From the NCBI GenBank assembly GCA_963575645.1, contig OY754467.1, positions 32,733,108-32,797,107 of the forward strand: DNA of 64,000 nucleotides. The letters are read 5' to 3'. The notes under the pieces were generated by a model. That model ran no database searches and was not told the origin of the DNA. It saw only the letters and a list, made by a program, of their open reading frames with translations. The DNA is from Xanthostigma xanthostigma (Eukaryota > Arthropoda > Insecta > Raphidioptera > Raphidiidae). A program made the translations under genes and the position numbers. Of the stretch, positions 1 through 13,090 are shown in pieces. Each line of letters starts with the position of its first letter. The first letter of the stretch is position 1.

Positions 1-50
1 CCCCCCCATTCGTGTATTTGCACCCGGGTGAAACCGGGCGGGACCGCTAG
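1..50 (+). mobile_element. Helitron 3' end (family 1), cut by window edge
   Basis: The window opens in the last 50 bases of a Helitron. The CCCGGGTGAAACCGGG hairpin is followed by GGGACCGCTAG and then a T, the standard Helitron 3' terminus inserted before a host T. The same ending occurs at 13.9 kb and 20.3 kb. The 5' part lies outside the window. Confidence 0.8.
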
Positions 51-970
51 TATTAAATAATTCAACGTCTCTCAACGTTTCAATCGATCATTTATTTTGA
101 TATAAAAAATGTGTGGTCACAATCTAAGTTCAATGTCGAATCAGATTTTCTAACAAGGCTTTCTGCAACCAAGCACTAGTGTTACTTTCTTTGCGTTCGT
201 CGTATTGTTATCGAAACTTATGTTGACATAAATCAATTATAATATATTACCTTTACATTAAACCTATATACTGACAGAGTGACATTGTATTAAATATATC
301 GATTCATATACACATATAGGTATGTATATCAATAAGCTGTTAAATGAATAACCGTATAATTGACTTTCTTTGTAAACTTCATATGTGAATAAATTACGCG
401 TACAAAGTGAGTTATGTAAAAATTAGAACTTATTAATTATAAAATTGATAAGGTAAACACCTATAGCTCGTTAAAGAAAAGATTGATGGCGTATAAATGT
501 GTCGTTTTTAAAAATAATTTCCTAACCAAAAGAATTCAATCGCACCGAATCACGCTTCAATATTTAGCCCAAATACACTCTCTCTCACATTTCAACCTAC
601 CCCCAGCGTCTTACAGTCACGGATAATAGACAGTTTTGTAACCGCCTGGCAGAAATTTAGACCCGATTAAATGATCTGGCTTATTTATTTTTTATTTTAT
701 AAAATACTAAATTAAAAGATATCAAAAAATTTTGAAAATGACTCAAAAACTTTTTTTGCAAATAAAATTTGGGAAAGTTAAAAATTCACAGCTTGCCGAC
801 GCCCCACTACCCTTCAGCCAGGTCGATTTTTGTGTTTAGGCATTACAAAAGAAGTGTAACACAAATTTTCACGTTGCCTCAAATACCTACCCAAAAATGT
901 TTGACAACCCTCCTTCTATTAGTGGCTTCGTCTCAAGCAACTGAAACAACTGTTATGAAAACGACTAACT
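51..970. other. Intergenic DNA, no gene recognised
   Basis: AT-rich sequence with no open frame of recognisable content. A 118-codon open frame starting at 769 runs into the repeat copy that begins near 971 and is not believed to be a gene. Confidence 0.6.
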
Positions 971-1284
971 TAAGTACGCTGGATACGAGGCTGTATTTAC
1001 CGCTAGGTTCCTTGCTAGATTTCACTACTTTTTTAGTGCTGGTTTTCTTAATTGCTATTATGTGCTCGCTTCACACGAGACGTCTTTACATGCTTTTTCT
1101 GCAGGTAGATTCGGTGCGCGCATAGTGATAGAACGGTAACAAAAGTGGATGTTTATTGTCTCTGAACAGAATACACACTATGGCATAATGTTTGTTTGTG
1201 GGCGTTTGTTCAGGTCGCCCACGTGACAAGACACTGCTTCCTGATTGGTTTTTGCTCCTACCTAGCAGCAGACCTGCAAGAAAA

Positions 1285-1324
<40 letters not shown>

Positions 1325-1500
1325 TAATAATAACAAATGTTATTGCTCTAAATGTACAAATTTAGCCTCTGTTCTAATTTGTGAGCTAGCAGGCGAGCCC
1401 GCAGTGACGTCATTTCCAGCTTCGTACCCAGCCTACCGGCCATCAGAAGTCCAAACAGTGTTTCTAGCAACGTTTCTAGCCTCGTGCGCAGCGGCCTTTA
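971..1500 (+). mobile_element. Nonautonomous DNA element, GGCCGCTGCACACG-ended family, copy 1
   Basis: This copy matches those at 1536, 44078 and 54107. Shared landmarks are TGTGCTCGCTTCACACGAG, a GGGCGTTTGTTCA...CCCACGTGACAAGA block and a right end reading CCTCGTGCGCAGCGGCCTTTA. The left terminus is degenerate (TACGCTGGATACGAGG in place of CTGCACACGAGG). An AAT microsatellite has grown inside it. No transposase coding is visible. Several copies are flanked by TA, hinting at a TA target, but the superfamily is not established. Confidence 0.7.
1286..1334 (+). repeat. AAT/ATA microsatellite
   Basis: About sixteen tandem AAT triplets with one ACA interruption lie inside element copy 1. The other copies of the family have no such run here, so the expansion followed insertion. 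Confidence 0.9.
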
Positions 1501-1535
1501 CATCATGATAAATATCAAGCTGCATTTAAAGAGTA

Positions 1536-1971
1536 AAGGCCGCTGCACACGAGGCTAGAAACGTTGCTAGATTCCTTGCTAGTTTTCTAGCTCTGGTTTT
1601 CTTGATTGCTGTTAAGTGCTCGCTTCACACGAGATTATTTTACAAGCGTGTTTTGTGGATAGATCTGGTGCGCGCGCAGTGACAGTTCGAATATAAACAC
1701 AGAGCAAAACGTGTCTGTTGTCTGATTCTGATTAGCAGAATGAAGCCATGTTGGTTTGTGGGCGTTTGTTCAAGTGCCCACGTGACAAGATTCTGCTTCC
1801 TGATTGGTTCTTGCAGCAAATCTAGCAGGGAAAATAGCCCCTGTTCTAATTTTAAAACCTATCTTGTGAGCTAGCAAGCCAGCCCGCAGTGACATCATTT
1901 CCAGCTTCGTACCCAGCCTACCGGCTAGCAGAACTCCTAACAGCGTTTTTAGCCTCGTGTGCAGCGGCCTT
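1536..1971 (+). mobile_element. Nonautonomous DNA element, GGCCGCTGCACACG-ended family, copy 2
   Basis: This is the most complete copy, with terminal inverted repeats AAGGCCGCTGCACACGAGGC at the left and GCCTCGTGTGCAGCGGCCTT at the right. It lies in the same orientation only about 35 bp after copy 1, so the two form a near-tandem pair. No coding capacity is visible. Confidence 0.8.
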
Positions 1972-4105
1972 GTATTTGTACCCTGATGCGTCGCAAGTTC
2001 TCATAAAACAAGCTTTAGAATTCTTTTCCCAACTTTTTGTATACATATACTTTTAACGCAAACCGATTAAAATAATACTAAACCAATTTGGACAGAATCT
2101 TTGCTTGCGCAGCCTATACATTTGTCGTGTTGAAATGATTAATTACAGACACGAATTTAAATTAAATTAACACCTTGATACTATAACATGAAACAGTTAC
2201 AGTTGTGGACAGACATTTTCTGGTAAATAGAAATAAATTCAAAGTTTAAGGAGTAAGTTCTCTCTCCCGAATCCGAGAGCCTGACTGCGGGGATTTCGAA
2301 CCACATTTATATCAAAGGCTAATAAAAAGTTTGTAATCTTTGTTTTTTGAATTTCCCGATTTGGGTGTTTTTTTTTATCGCACATAACTCTAGAATAATA
2401 AAAGTTAGTGCACACATTCAACTTTTTGTACAGCGATTGTGCGATTAAGTCGCTTGTAGATCGTCAGATGCAGTTAAAACCAATGATGTAAGGTAGTACA
2501 CTATTCTCTGAAATACACTAATGATCTATTACGAACGCGCGAGTCAAGTAAATAAAATGCATTTTCTGCATTTAAATCGTAAAATAAAAGTATACAAAAA
2601 GTTTTAGTTATTTATCAAGACAAGTATTGCTCTCTTGAAATCTAATTTGAATACAATTGTAAAACCAGAACGGAAGTATATTATATAACAACGAATTTGT
2701 TAATAAAATAACAAATGTAATTCTGCAATTAATCTAATTCAAATGATAACATTTAGACATACCAAAAACTCGAGTGGAATATTTCGGTAACTACCTAGCT
2801 ATATAATGTTATTATGTCATACAATATGTAGACTTTTTTATGTATAGCAAATCGTGAGTAACCGTAAACCGATTATCTTGTAAGTAAAAAAAATAGTTAT
2901 ATAATACAAACTTACTTAAATACAGAGTGCAAATTAGTGTTTCGCGGTGCTAAGATGAATCGCAAAAACTGGTTTTCTAACGTCTTCATTCTTTCACTCG
3001 TGGGTGCAGGGATCGTCTCTGATGATGATTCGTTATGCTATTATGTTTCTAATATAGGAAAAAGTAGGACATTAAACGAACGCTCTGTCACAAAACAAGT
3101 ACAGAATGTGTACGTCTAAACATTAAAAAACAAATTTTATATAGGAAAACAAAATATGACTGCAATTAATATGAAAATTGTATTTACAATTTCATAGCTT
3201 TTCAATAAATATTTGAAACTCTATATCAGCTCATACCTTTAAATGGCGGCGTGTTTGAGTAGGCTTGTAATTTTGAAATTGATCGGATAACGACATACGT
3301 CACACGGACATAGAACAAGACGATCAATAGGAGATAGATGTGTGATGATTGTTTGGATGCGACGATAAAGGCGATTATTTTTTTAATCAATTCGGATTTT
3401 CTTTTTGTCTAAGTTGTTGTCGGATTGTATTCTTTTGGTTCTATTTCCTTTTGTTTTTTTTTTATTATTAGCTTTTTTGGAGTTGGTGACGGCTGCAGTA
3501 TTGGCACACCTTGTTGGACCTAGAGGCTGATCTTCGATCAGAGTGTTAAGGAGGTTGATGCGTTACAGTCCCAATCAAAAGTAAGTCGAATTCTAAATGG
3601 GAACTTTTCCATAATAAATTTTTACAAAAGGCTATGATACCAATAAATTATTGTCATAAAGGCATAAATAAATATTTTTTTTAATATATTTTTTGTACAA
3701 AGTTAGGTTAGAAAAATAAATTTGTCTAAATATCTGTATTTTACATATTTTTTGCAGTAAATATTTAAAAAAAGAAATTAGAGGTAATAAAAATTAAAAT
3801 TAAATCATTAAAAAGTTGAAAATTCAGTTAAAATTGTCAAGAATAAAAGTCCATAATCGAAAAGTGCTAAGGTTTAATAATTTTTTTTAATGATTAAAAG
3901 TCTCCTAATGAAATTGGAAAAATATTAAAATATGCGTAAAACGTCGATGCTTTACATAGTTAGTTTTCGGAACTGCTGTCATTATTTGGTTATTTGCAAA
4001 AAAATAAAAAGTACCGTTTGCATGATATGTTGACATATTTTCCATAAGACTACATGTAAAAGTTTTTTTTATTTTTAACTTTATAAATCTCCTAATGATT
4101 TTGGA
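1972..4105. other. Intergenic DNA
   Basis: AT-rich sequence with no recognisable gene apart from one weak short reading frame at 2955, listed separately. A T-rich stretch lies near 3420-3470. No RNA gene or repeat with readable ends was seen. Confidence 0.5.
2955..3119 (+). CDS. Possible 54-residue secreted peptide, weak candidate
   Basis: An ATG at 2955 opens a 54-codon frame beginning MNRKNWFSNVFILSLVGAG. The basic start followed by a hydrophobic stretch looks like a signal peptide and is followed by an acidic DDDS. TATATAAT lies about 55 bp upstream, and an AATAAA follows the stop by roughly 85 bp. I recognise no family. Short frames, TATA-like and AATAAA strings are all common by chance in AT-rich DNA, so this is a low-confidence call. 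It could also be part of an exon. Confidence 0.15.
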   Translation: MNRKNWFSNVFILSLVGAGIVSDDDSLCYYVSNIGKSRTLNERSVTKQVQNVYV

Positions 4106-4860
4106 TTTTTGACGTGATAACGTCTTATAAATTGATGAATCACCAATCTTATAAATTGATAAAACACCGGCTGCATGCACGAAAAAGTGTAACTAACGTT
4201 CCTAACGTTCGTAACGTTCGTAACGTTCCGCCTGACCCTGTGCGTGCTTTTCTCGAAAACGGCCCTAACGATTTGGATGAAATTTACTGAAAAGGGATTT
4301 TGGGGGGCAAAAAATCGTTTTAGCTAGGTGTCATCTCTCGAAAAAATCGTTTTCTTACAAATTTTATCATTATAAAAATCAATTTTTTGACGTATGAAAA
4401 TACTTAAATATTGTAAGTAGGTTTTGGAATTTTATATAAACAGTGAAACAATTGTTTTATAAATAGTATGACAGTTAATCTTTGAGGCTTAAATAAATAC
4501 GAAAGAAAGAAAGTTAATAAAAAAAATTATTTTTATAGGTGGTGAGTAATTTAATAAATAAAATTAACCTTTTGAAGCGAAAGATGCAATATCATAGATT
4601 CGAATTATTATACAAATCTATTAATTTTGTGAAAAAATATATGCAGGCAACCCAAATTACGCTGCTGTACTACATATGCTTAGTCGCTAGCAGGCATGTT
4701 CAGTAAAAATTCGGGGAAATTTTGCATAATTGGATCTGTGCCTTTATATGCGACTGTTTACTTATGTTATTCTGATTTAATTTTTTCATCAATGTTTCTT
4801 TATGACGTTATCACGTAAAACTATCGTCCGTAAACCGACTTTACAGACAACCAATTTTTT
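4106..4860 (+). mobile_element. ACGTGATAACG repeat family, copy A
   Basis: This copy begins with a GACGTGATAACGTC block, then a GGCTGCATGCACGAAAAAGTGT core, and ends with ACGTTATCACGTAAAACT followed by CGTAAACCGACTTTACAGAC. About 500 bp of it matches copy B (46796-47520) in reverse complement. The AACGTTCG motif is expanded here to about four units, against two in the other copies. No coding is visible. The terminal strings are roughly inverted, suggesting a DNA transposon derivative of unknown class. Confidence 0.6.
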
Positions 4861-6696
4861 TTTTACAGAAAATTTTGTCATAAAAAAATCTATTAAAAAA
4901 AACTTTATTCAGATTTTTTAGTCGGTTTACGCTCTGGTCATTTTTATTAACAACTACAATAGTCACTTTCTTGTTTTTGTTGTTGGAAAAGGATTTTTTC
5001 TTTTACTTTTGTTTACTTTGTATTGTTCGTGTGTTAGGTGGTTGGGTTTTATTAGCTGGTCCTCTGACCGTATTATAGTCACTAATTTTGGGATGAAGTA
5101 TTTTTTGGTTTGTCCTTTTATGTTAGATTTATAATTAGTCTTTTTATATGACTCGGATTATAATGTTTCAAACCACGACCTAGCGCCGCTGAGTTAGTTA
5201 GCCGGCTGATTCTTTTCACCTCAAGTGTTCGTCAGAGTATATAACTATTTGCGCGAATTCTATTATACGAAATCTATGTAAAATATTCTCCTCTTTCGTT
5301 TAAGAGCGAATTATAAAGGAAAAAACTTTTTTGTGTCCATTTGCTCCCCTCTGGAGAGTTTATATTTACATTACGCTTTTTTCTTACAGTTTTTTTCTTA
5401 CACTTTTTTCTTATGATTTTTTTCCTAACTCTCTCCATTTATATCTATAGCGTCCCATAAGGAGCTTCGTTCCAATAATTCATACAGAAAATATTCTACA
5501 TCTACATCTATATAATATTTTACGCAATGTTTTGCATCTCTAGTTTTTATTATGTCTCATTTCCTGTACTTTGTATTATTTAAGAGAAGTTTTTTTTTTA
5601 GAAAAATAAAACAACTTAAAATCAACTTCAAGTTCCTGTAGCAGCGTTCCGGGTTAAGCTCCACCTTATTGAATAATTGTACAAGTTTCACAAGTTACTG
5701 TAATGATAAAATATTAATGACAAATAATTAAGAGTAATTATATTGATTTATTTCATCGCAAATGTAGATAACATAACATTTCTCCTTTCGAACTGAAGTT
5801 GAATTTCAATACACAAATAATGGTCAAATAATGTTCGCTTGTTAGATTCTACTTTATAGTTCAATTAAGTATCAATCAACTTATTACAGCCTTATAGAAA
5901 TTGCAACATTATTAAACTATCTGTGTGTTATTTTAATTATCTATTTTAAAACACAATACGATTGCAAAATAAAACACATTATTTACGAGAAAAATGGCAT
6001 ATAAAATATATTAATGTGGCTGTTATTGTGAAAAATATAAAATTAATATTTTTACATCACAAATATTTACATAGTATATTATTATGTATAATTACGAAAT
6101 ATAATTTTATTATACAAGGCGTTACCGTTTTAACAGAAAGTAATTGCGTCGCATTGTTTTGTAGACATTGTCAAAAAGTTAACCAAGTACCGACTGTACG
6201 CGATTGTTGTTATTGTTTTATGTCCACATTAATTAATAATTAACATTGTTAATTGAAACAATAATGTGACAGTTACGTCTATATTCGCGACAGCTGTTGC
6301 ATAAAATATTTCAATTAAAAATTTAGACACGTAAGTTAAGTGTCAAAGAAAGATAAACGAAGACAATGGTTTTGAACTGTCTTTCGTTTAAAAATGTATC
6401 AATGTCAATTGTCATGGAAAGTTATTCAAACGCCACCATTTATAATATCATTGAAGAGCAGATCTTATCGATGCAAATGAAGGATAAACAGTGTCATTAT
6501 CATTAAAGGATAATAATTGCAGTCAAGGTTACTAAGGAAAACACCGGTCGTAACTCCAAAACTTATGCATAAAAAAGAAAAATCATCGGAATCGATTCAC
6601 AAATGGTGAAGATATCAACGGACAGACATACAAAAAAAAATACAATCGAATAGAGAAGCTTTTTCTTTTTTTGAATAGTGGATTTGCTAACAGATG
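4861..6696. other. Intergenic DNA
   Basis: AT-rich sequence. Right after copy A, TTTAGTCGGTTTACG (4917-4931) partly inverts the CGTAAACCGACTTTAC end of that element. Pyrimidine-rich TTTTTTCTTAC repeats lie at about 5380-5430. Nothing gene-like was recognised, including the open frame at 5962-6243. Confidence 0.5.
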
Positions 6697-6890
6697 CAGG
6701 GCCGAATTTAGCGTTGGCACTTCTCTAGACCCAAATATTTTGTGTTTAAAAATTTGACATGTACACTTACAGTATAGTGTATGGTCACATATATAATCTA
6801 GTTACGTGAAAATTTGCAAAAAAATCAGGGATACAATATTGTCGACTCTAAAAATGCGCTTCCCTAGGCCTGTTGCCTTGGACAAAACAC
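6697..6890 (+). mobile_element. hAT-like element fragment
   Basis: The string CAGGGCCGAATTTAGCG resembles the CAG-starting, GGCGGATTTAG-type left ends of hAT elements such as the one at 63043. CCCTAGGCCTGTTGCC near 6870 resembles subterminal hAT sequence. I found no matching right terminus or 8-bp target duplication, so this is a partial or diverged copy. Confidence 0.35.
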
Positions 6891-8454
6891 GAGAGTTAAA
6901 TTTAACGTGAACTTAAATTAGGTTTGGAACCAAATAATTAACTCCTAAATACGTTTCATAAAATGATATAAATTTGTTTAGTTTCAATATTCAACAATCA
7001 TATTTTCATCGAACCATCATCAGTACTAAATCAAATACACCCTTTAGTGAGTAATTCACTATCAATAACCTAGTGTTTTCATAAATTTCGATATCAAGAC
7101 CGGTCTTTTTGTTAGAATTTCGAAGGAACACTTTACTCTTCAGGCTTTATTAAAGGATGAAATTTAGATCTGAGATTTACTGGTTCAACCCTTCTAGGTC
7201 CCACCATCCGACCAACGCGTATAAGCAACACACTTCGTATAGGCAAATCCACTAATTAGCTCAAACAGGACACTAAAATTTCATTAAAAAAAGTTTAAAT
7301 TTACATCTTAAACATCGCAAAAGTCATCAACTTTTAAAGTCAGTTGTCTGTGACAGGAACAATGTAAAAATAACAAATTTTATAGCGTATTCATTAAATT
7401 CATTGCCATATAAGTTTCGTAATTTGAAATACCTGTCAAATATTCACAGGCAAATCTTAATTATTACAGGAACACAATACATGAAACAAGCAATGTTAAG
7501 CAGTCACTTGAGATGATGTGTTTATTTCGCTCATTAAATGATTAATTAATGACAATAAAAAAATTCGCGGTTTGCCGCTAATTTTACGACATTTATCTTA
7601 ACATATGAAGATCCGCGTGTCTAAGTTAATGAACAACCGACTGTACATTCAATTAGCGAAATTTACATGTAATGCTAATCATAATTATTTTATAAATGTA
7701 TGAATTATATGTGATGCAGAAAATGATAAATGTAGGAGGAGCTTGTGAACAATATGTCTGAATTGAGCCAATGAAACAAAAAAAAATCTTTTGAAGATGG
7801 GTGAAACCTTTGATATAAAGATACTTAATTCTAAGAAAAAACTGGTCAAGTGCGAGTCGGATTTGCGCACTGAGACTTCCGCTTACGAGCTAGAAGCCTC
7901 TGACAGACGGACAGATGTAATCAATTTTTACATGGTGAGCCAGATGGTACTCTGGAATGGGCTGGTGCCATTAAAAAAATCGCCTCCTGTACAGAGCATA
8001 GAAAAATTGTCTATTCCAAAAATAGAAACAGAACACTTCTGCATAATATATTTATGCGCATCCAGTCACAGAAACAATAGATTCACGTAATATGTGAAAG
8101 TAGTTCGTATAAATAAATAAATCAACCTTGACAATAGAATAGAAGAATTGTACAATTCATTACAGATATTTTTATTGACAATATATATTGCGATTATGAC
8201 TGAATTGAAGCACTCGAATATAATCTAGTTTGAAATGAAAGTTTAGTTTAAATAATGTCAACAAGATTTACAGATGTTGTACCTTTTTATTCAGAATTTC
8301 GTACATTTCTCTTTTGAAATATTTGCAATCCCATTTTTGTTAAAAAAAATATATGAATAGAAGACAGACATTGGAAATTAGGTGAATCACGCCAGTGTGG
8401 GGTGTAGTATGCTGTGACAGCATCAACGAGCAAGTAGCGTAGTATAGAATAGTA
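6891..8454. other. Intergenic DNA with a diverged CAAGTGCGAGTCGG repeat
   Basis: No gene was recognised. At about 7839-7875 the string AACTGGTCAAGTGCGAGTCG followed by GATTTGCGCAC resembles an interspersed repeat that I know from lepidopteran genomes. The overlapping open frames at 7685-8090 are not credited as genes. Confidence 0.45.
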
Positions 8455-8610
8455 AAGCTCTGTTCTAACCTTTCTGCGAACGGTAGCAGAATCATTACAG
8501 TCAGGCGCAGTAGCTAAAGCGTGTTCCAAAACCCAAACAGTTTCGTTTTAGCTACTGCGTATGGTTTTGACGGTTCTGTTACCATTCGCAAAGAGGTTGG
8601 AACAGAGCTT
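8455..8610. mobile_element. Hairpin MITE
   Basis: Two arms of about 65 bp are near-perfect inverted copies. The left arm begins AAGCTCTGTTCTAACC and the right arm ends GGTTGGAACAGAGCTT. Only about 25 bp separates them. There is no coding. The target duplication is unclear, so the superfamily is not assigned. Confidence 0.7.
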
Positions 8611-9242
8611 AGAGTAATTAGGATGTTCGATTGAGCTTATTTACTGTGTGCTCCATTTCCCAACTTGATTAAATCTTGAAGCAAGGCCTACGCGTCAATG
8701 AATTGTTGTGTACATAGATGGCAGAAGGATATCTTTCAAAGATGCTGTAACTGAACATTAAACTAGCGGTATATTATGCTTTATCGCTTTGCGCTCAGAG
8801 CTGACTTTCGTTCATACAAGAAGTTATATCCAGGTTAATTTGCACGAAATCAATTCAAATTGAAGCTTTTTAAAAAGAGAAGATTCTGTTCTATAAAACG
8901 GAACCATTTTTAAATTGATTCAGGTTCATAATTAGTCCTAAAATTGTAATTTAAAATCTCGAATAGCAGTTGTCGGTTGGTCTGTACGTACGTATACGTC
9001 AGAGCTCTACAGATCGCAATTTTGGTCGGATCGCCTTGGTTTATATTTTATTCACTTTGTTTACTATCGGAGTAGAACCCTATTTAAATTCAATGAAATG
9101 CGTTCAGTAGTTTATTTTTTTTTTATTTTATTATTTTTGACAGCTAATAGTTTGAAAAAACAATATAAAAATTACTGTGTAAAGTACTTTAAAATAAGTG
9201 CTTCACTTCTATACCATAATAAGTTAATAACTGGCATATCCA
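8611..9242. other. Intergenic DNA
   Basis: AT-rich unique-looking sequence with no recognisable feature. Confidence 0.5.
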
Positions 9243-9300
9243 GCAAGCTTTGTGGCGTAGTGTCAGTAAGGGCAAGGTCCTGGGTTCGATTCCTGACAAT
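9243..9300 (+). repeat. tRNA-like SINE head
   Basis: TGGCGTAGTGTCAG fits an RNA polymerase III A box, and GGTTCGATTCC about 30 bp later is an excellent B box. The segment does not fold into a full cloverleaf and is followed by a long T/A-rich stretch. A tRNA-derived SINE is therefore likelier than a tRNA gene. Its 3' boundary cannot be placed. Confidence 0.5.
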
Positions 9301-9458
9301 ATTATTGGTTTTTAATTTTTTTCTATTCCATTTTATTCCACTTGATATTTATACATTATTATATTATATATATTTATTATAGGTATATTTTTGTTATTAT
9401 TTTTTTTATTTTTTCAAGTATTATAATTTATTTTTTTTAATTATTTATTTCTTTAAAT

Positions 9459-9984
9459 CAGAGGTTCCCAAACTTTTTTGTCTCTTAGACCACTTGCCAT
9501 GTTTTTCGGTTTTGGGTAGACCCCCTGCTTATCTGATATTGATTTTTTGCAAATTCATTAATTTCAGATGTATTTTTGACAACCGGTATTATAGTCCTAC
9601 TCACTTTGAACGATTTAAATTTATAACGGTAGTGAAATGTAATGTGAAATGTTTAGTTTTATACATTTATTAATGAGATTCAAATTAAAATTTACTTTCT
9701 GTTACATAAAATAACTAAGCAAAAAATAAATGCTTTTAGTGTGAGGGATGAACCTGATGCTTTAATAATAAATTTTCAACATTTGGCATCAATTTAGTTA
9801 GATTTAATCTTAAATCTCTTCGGTTAACGATGTCCAGTTTGTTTCTTTTTTTGTTAGGAGATTCACTATCGTTGACCCCCATTTTCATTTCATGGACCCC
9901 CAATTTTTTTTCCCGCTGACATGGACCCCTTGCAAGTTGTCGTTGACCCCTGGGGGTCGATATAGACCACTTTGGGAATCACTG
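9459..9984. mobile_element. hAT-family nonautonomous element
   Basis: Terminal inverted repeats read CAGAGGTTCCCAAACTTTTT at the left and CTTTGGGAATCACTG at the right. They are flanked by a perfect 8-bp duplication, CTTTAAAT (9451-9458 and 9985-9992). This terminus and target length are diagnostic of the hAT superfamily, and the CAG(A/T)GGTTCCCAAAC ending is widespread in animals. No transposase frame remains. Confidence 0.9.
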
Positions 9985-9992
9985 CTTTAAAT

Positions 9993-12469
9993 TCTTTAAT
10001 CTTTTTAAATTTTTTAAAAATATTTTTTCAATTATTTTTTTTTTAATTTTTTGCGGGATGTGCACTTTTGGTTTTGCCAATTATTTTGGTTTTTATCCCG
10101 AGTAATAATTATTCATATCAATTAAAAATACTTTTGTTTCGTTAATAAACCGCTAAACCGTTCTAGCGATCTGATCAAATAATCTGAAGTTGCTATTTAA
10201 AAATTTTAAAAAATTATATAATTCTTTGCAAAAATAACATTTAAATGGAATAAGGTACATCTATATGTTATTCTTTAATTCTTTTTAGAATGTAATGAAG
10301 ACCGCTGAAGTGTCGGCACAATGGGAAAAGAAAATAATAAGATGTTATTCTTTGAAGAAATAATTTGTTTTAAGAATTAGATTGTACATTTATGTAGGTT
10401 AAGAAGTGCTAAGAAATGTGAATAGTGATTCACCAAAAATAGAGGTACAAATAAAATTATATAATTCCCGACGCAAAATGTCTGTTGGCAAAACGATAGA
10501 AAGAAGATTACATTCATATTTCCTACGCAGATTACAGGGTGCTTCAAAATACTATTACAATGTTAATTAACATGTAACAGTCGTGCGTGCTTACAATTAG
10601 ATTCTTCTTTGTTTTTGAAGTGAAACTTCTTTACGCACTTAAGAGTGAATTCGTGCAGACTAACGACAAGACCTGAGCTGTTATTGGTTCGGATGTGTGT
10701 TCCGTGGATAAGTCGACGCAACTAGATTCCCATCACGCTTGTCATGAAAGTCAGAATTTGTAACATTAATAACACCCTCTTGTCAGTTAAAGTAAGCAAA
10801 GTAAGCAAAATAAGCTAAGCAGAGACCCCCCATTTTACACGTTTGTAATGAGAATGACTCATATATCTAAAAATTCCACCTCTGTAGTGTGTAGTGTAAA
10901 CTGTAAACGACGTGGATCATATTTTGTTTAGGATACGATTCAGGATCAATTGATAATTAAATTTATCCTTTTTGTCACGCTACATTCAAATTAGGACAGG
11001 TACTGTCAAAACTAAAAATAATGCGAGTGAAACTGCGATAAAAAATGGATACTTAGACGACTTTGGTCGCGACAAAAAGCTATAGTAAGTTTTAGTGCAA
11101 TGAAACAGTCTGTACAATTAACAAATGAGTATTCATCTTTAATAGAATTTAAAACGCGTACACATTAAACATGTGCCGCGTACATTCATTGAGCATAGCT
11201 ATTGCGTAATGGTGTAACTATGTAGGTATAACTTACGGTGTAGTATAACTTCTGTAATCTGTTTGTTTATAAATTGTTCTTATGAATGGACATTTAACAA
11301 TTACCAACATTTAGTCGTAAATCGTCAACAAAACATTTCTCTTTTTAATGTGGAAAATAGTATTTTCTTTTGTACCTATTACGTCTTGACACAGCTTTAA
11401 CCAACACAAGAAATAGAAGTACAATTTAATCACAGCAACGGACGTTACAAGTGCATGTTTTACAATCGCCTGGAATGACTCTTCATTGTAGTGTGTATAT
11501 CGTATGAATATTTCATGGGTGTTGCGTTTTCTCTGTTAACGTAAGATGTAAGATTACATCTGATAGTGCGATGTACATTGGACTTGTTGCTACTTTACTA
11601 GAATTTGCATTAATTACAAAATTTATTTATTATTTTTTATGGGGAACACTCTAAAATGAAAACGAAAAATAGCCGCCACTGAGCCGTGAACCAATAAAAG
11701 CAATGAATGACCGAAAGTAACAGCGTAATCATTTTATGTGGTGTCTTCACAGGAAATATTTTATTAGTATTCATTTCAAGGCTCTTTGGTTGTGTTAGAC
11801 GTTAGTAAATTAGAAAAGAGTAGCTATACCTTGACCGTTGCACAACCTGCGCCGGCCTTGGTTCGGGTGAAGAAATGCTATAACGAACTAGAGATGTCTC
11901 AATATCTTCATAAACCACTTTCACACCTGAAGTTGATGGCGGTCGACAGCATTTCCAAGTAATACAGAAGTTGACTTTTTTACGACAAAAAGGTCGAACC
12001 GCCGCGCCATGTCCAATTTAGAATTACGTTTTAAATAGTGTAAAATCAGATAGATCACATCACTGACTCCTGCGTATATGTGACAGCTTTTGAGAAGTTA
12101 TACGAAAATAAAGAAATGACACGGCTTCACCCTACCTTTCTCGTCCAACGGTATCAATCGTGGATTTTCGTTCATCAGTAAACTATTCTTTCTATATTTT
12201 ACGAGATAAATGAATGGCGGCATATTGTAGGATCTGTAATGACATAAATATTATGAAAAAAATTGTCGGAGCCAAAATTTATATTATGACGAAGCTATCG
12301 ACACCTCATTTTTCAAAATCTGTTATACTGTTTAGAGAAGACGTGGGAATGAGAATATGTTCTATTAATGTATTCTCGTAAAAGATTACCCGTACGAAAA
12401 AAATTTAAGGCCGTTTTTGTTGAAAATTATCTAGCTAGGAACCTTTACCTCAATCATTTGTCAACCTTA
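9993..12469. other. Intergenic DNA
   Basis: About 2.5 kb of mostly AT-rich sequence. Short repeats such as AAGTAAGC near 10795 are present. I see no gene, RNA gene or element with readable ends. Confidence 0.5.
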
Positions 12470-13090
12470 TAGTTAGGAAGCTGATGCGTAAAAAAATCGT
12501 GTCGTCCCAACCTTTTGCAGCTTGGTACATAAGCTATTTAAGTAATTTGGAGATTTTTTTCTTATATGAATAAAAGCGGAATCTGGACCCATTTTAAGAT
12601 AAGGGGGGAGGGGGAGAAAATAAAAAAAAAAATGTCGGCATGACCGCTTGGTTTTGACGGTATAATTTACTTTCAGTGCTCCACATTCTCGGAAAAATAG
12701 TGGCAGAAAAAATTCATGGGCCATTTTTCCGTGCTCGAATAAAAAATAAATTTATAAAGTGAACCCTAACCGGATCTAACAAAATTGAAATTTTTCTTTT
12801 CGATGTGTACATTGACAGAAAAATAGTGGCAGAAGTTTTGGTAGGGCCATTTTTTCGCAATTTGACGTCAAAATGTCGAAAAGTGGATAAAAAATTTCAA
12901 AGATGGTAAAAATATGGTTAAATTAAAAAAAATGTTTGTCGCCTCGTCTTTAGGTTCTGTTAGAACCAAATAATCGGGAAATACCAGCGGTAGAAATTTT
13001 TGACTTAGGGAGGGTGCAATTGGTCAAAAATTGCTGCTGCTGGTATTTCGCGATTTGGGACCCCAAAAAAGTAATAAAAATATTTTTTAC
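12470..13090. mobile_element. Foldback family with TTCTGCCACTATTTTTCCG motif, copy 1
   Basis: This copy matches the left arm of the foldback at 37112-38170, including the recurring CGGAAAAATAGTGGCAGAA and TTTGACGTCAAAATGTCG strings. A small inverted centre (AATAATCGGGAAATACCAGC against GCTGGTATTTCGCGATT) lies at about 12972-13058. The second long arm seen in the other copy is missing. No coding was found. Confidence 0.65.

Noticed and set aside
769-1125. 118-codon open frame
   Set aside because: More than a third of it lies in a repeat whose other copies do not keep the frame, and it matches no protein pattern.
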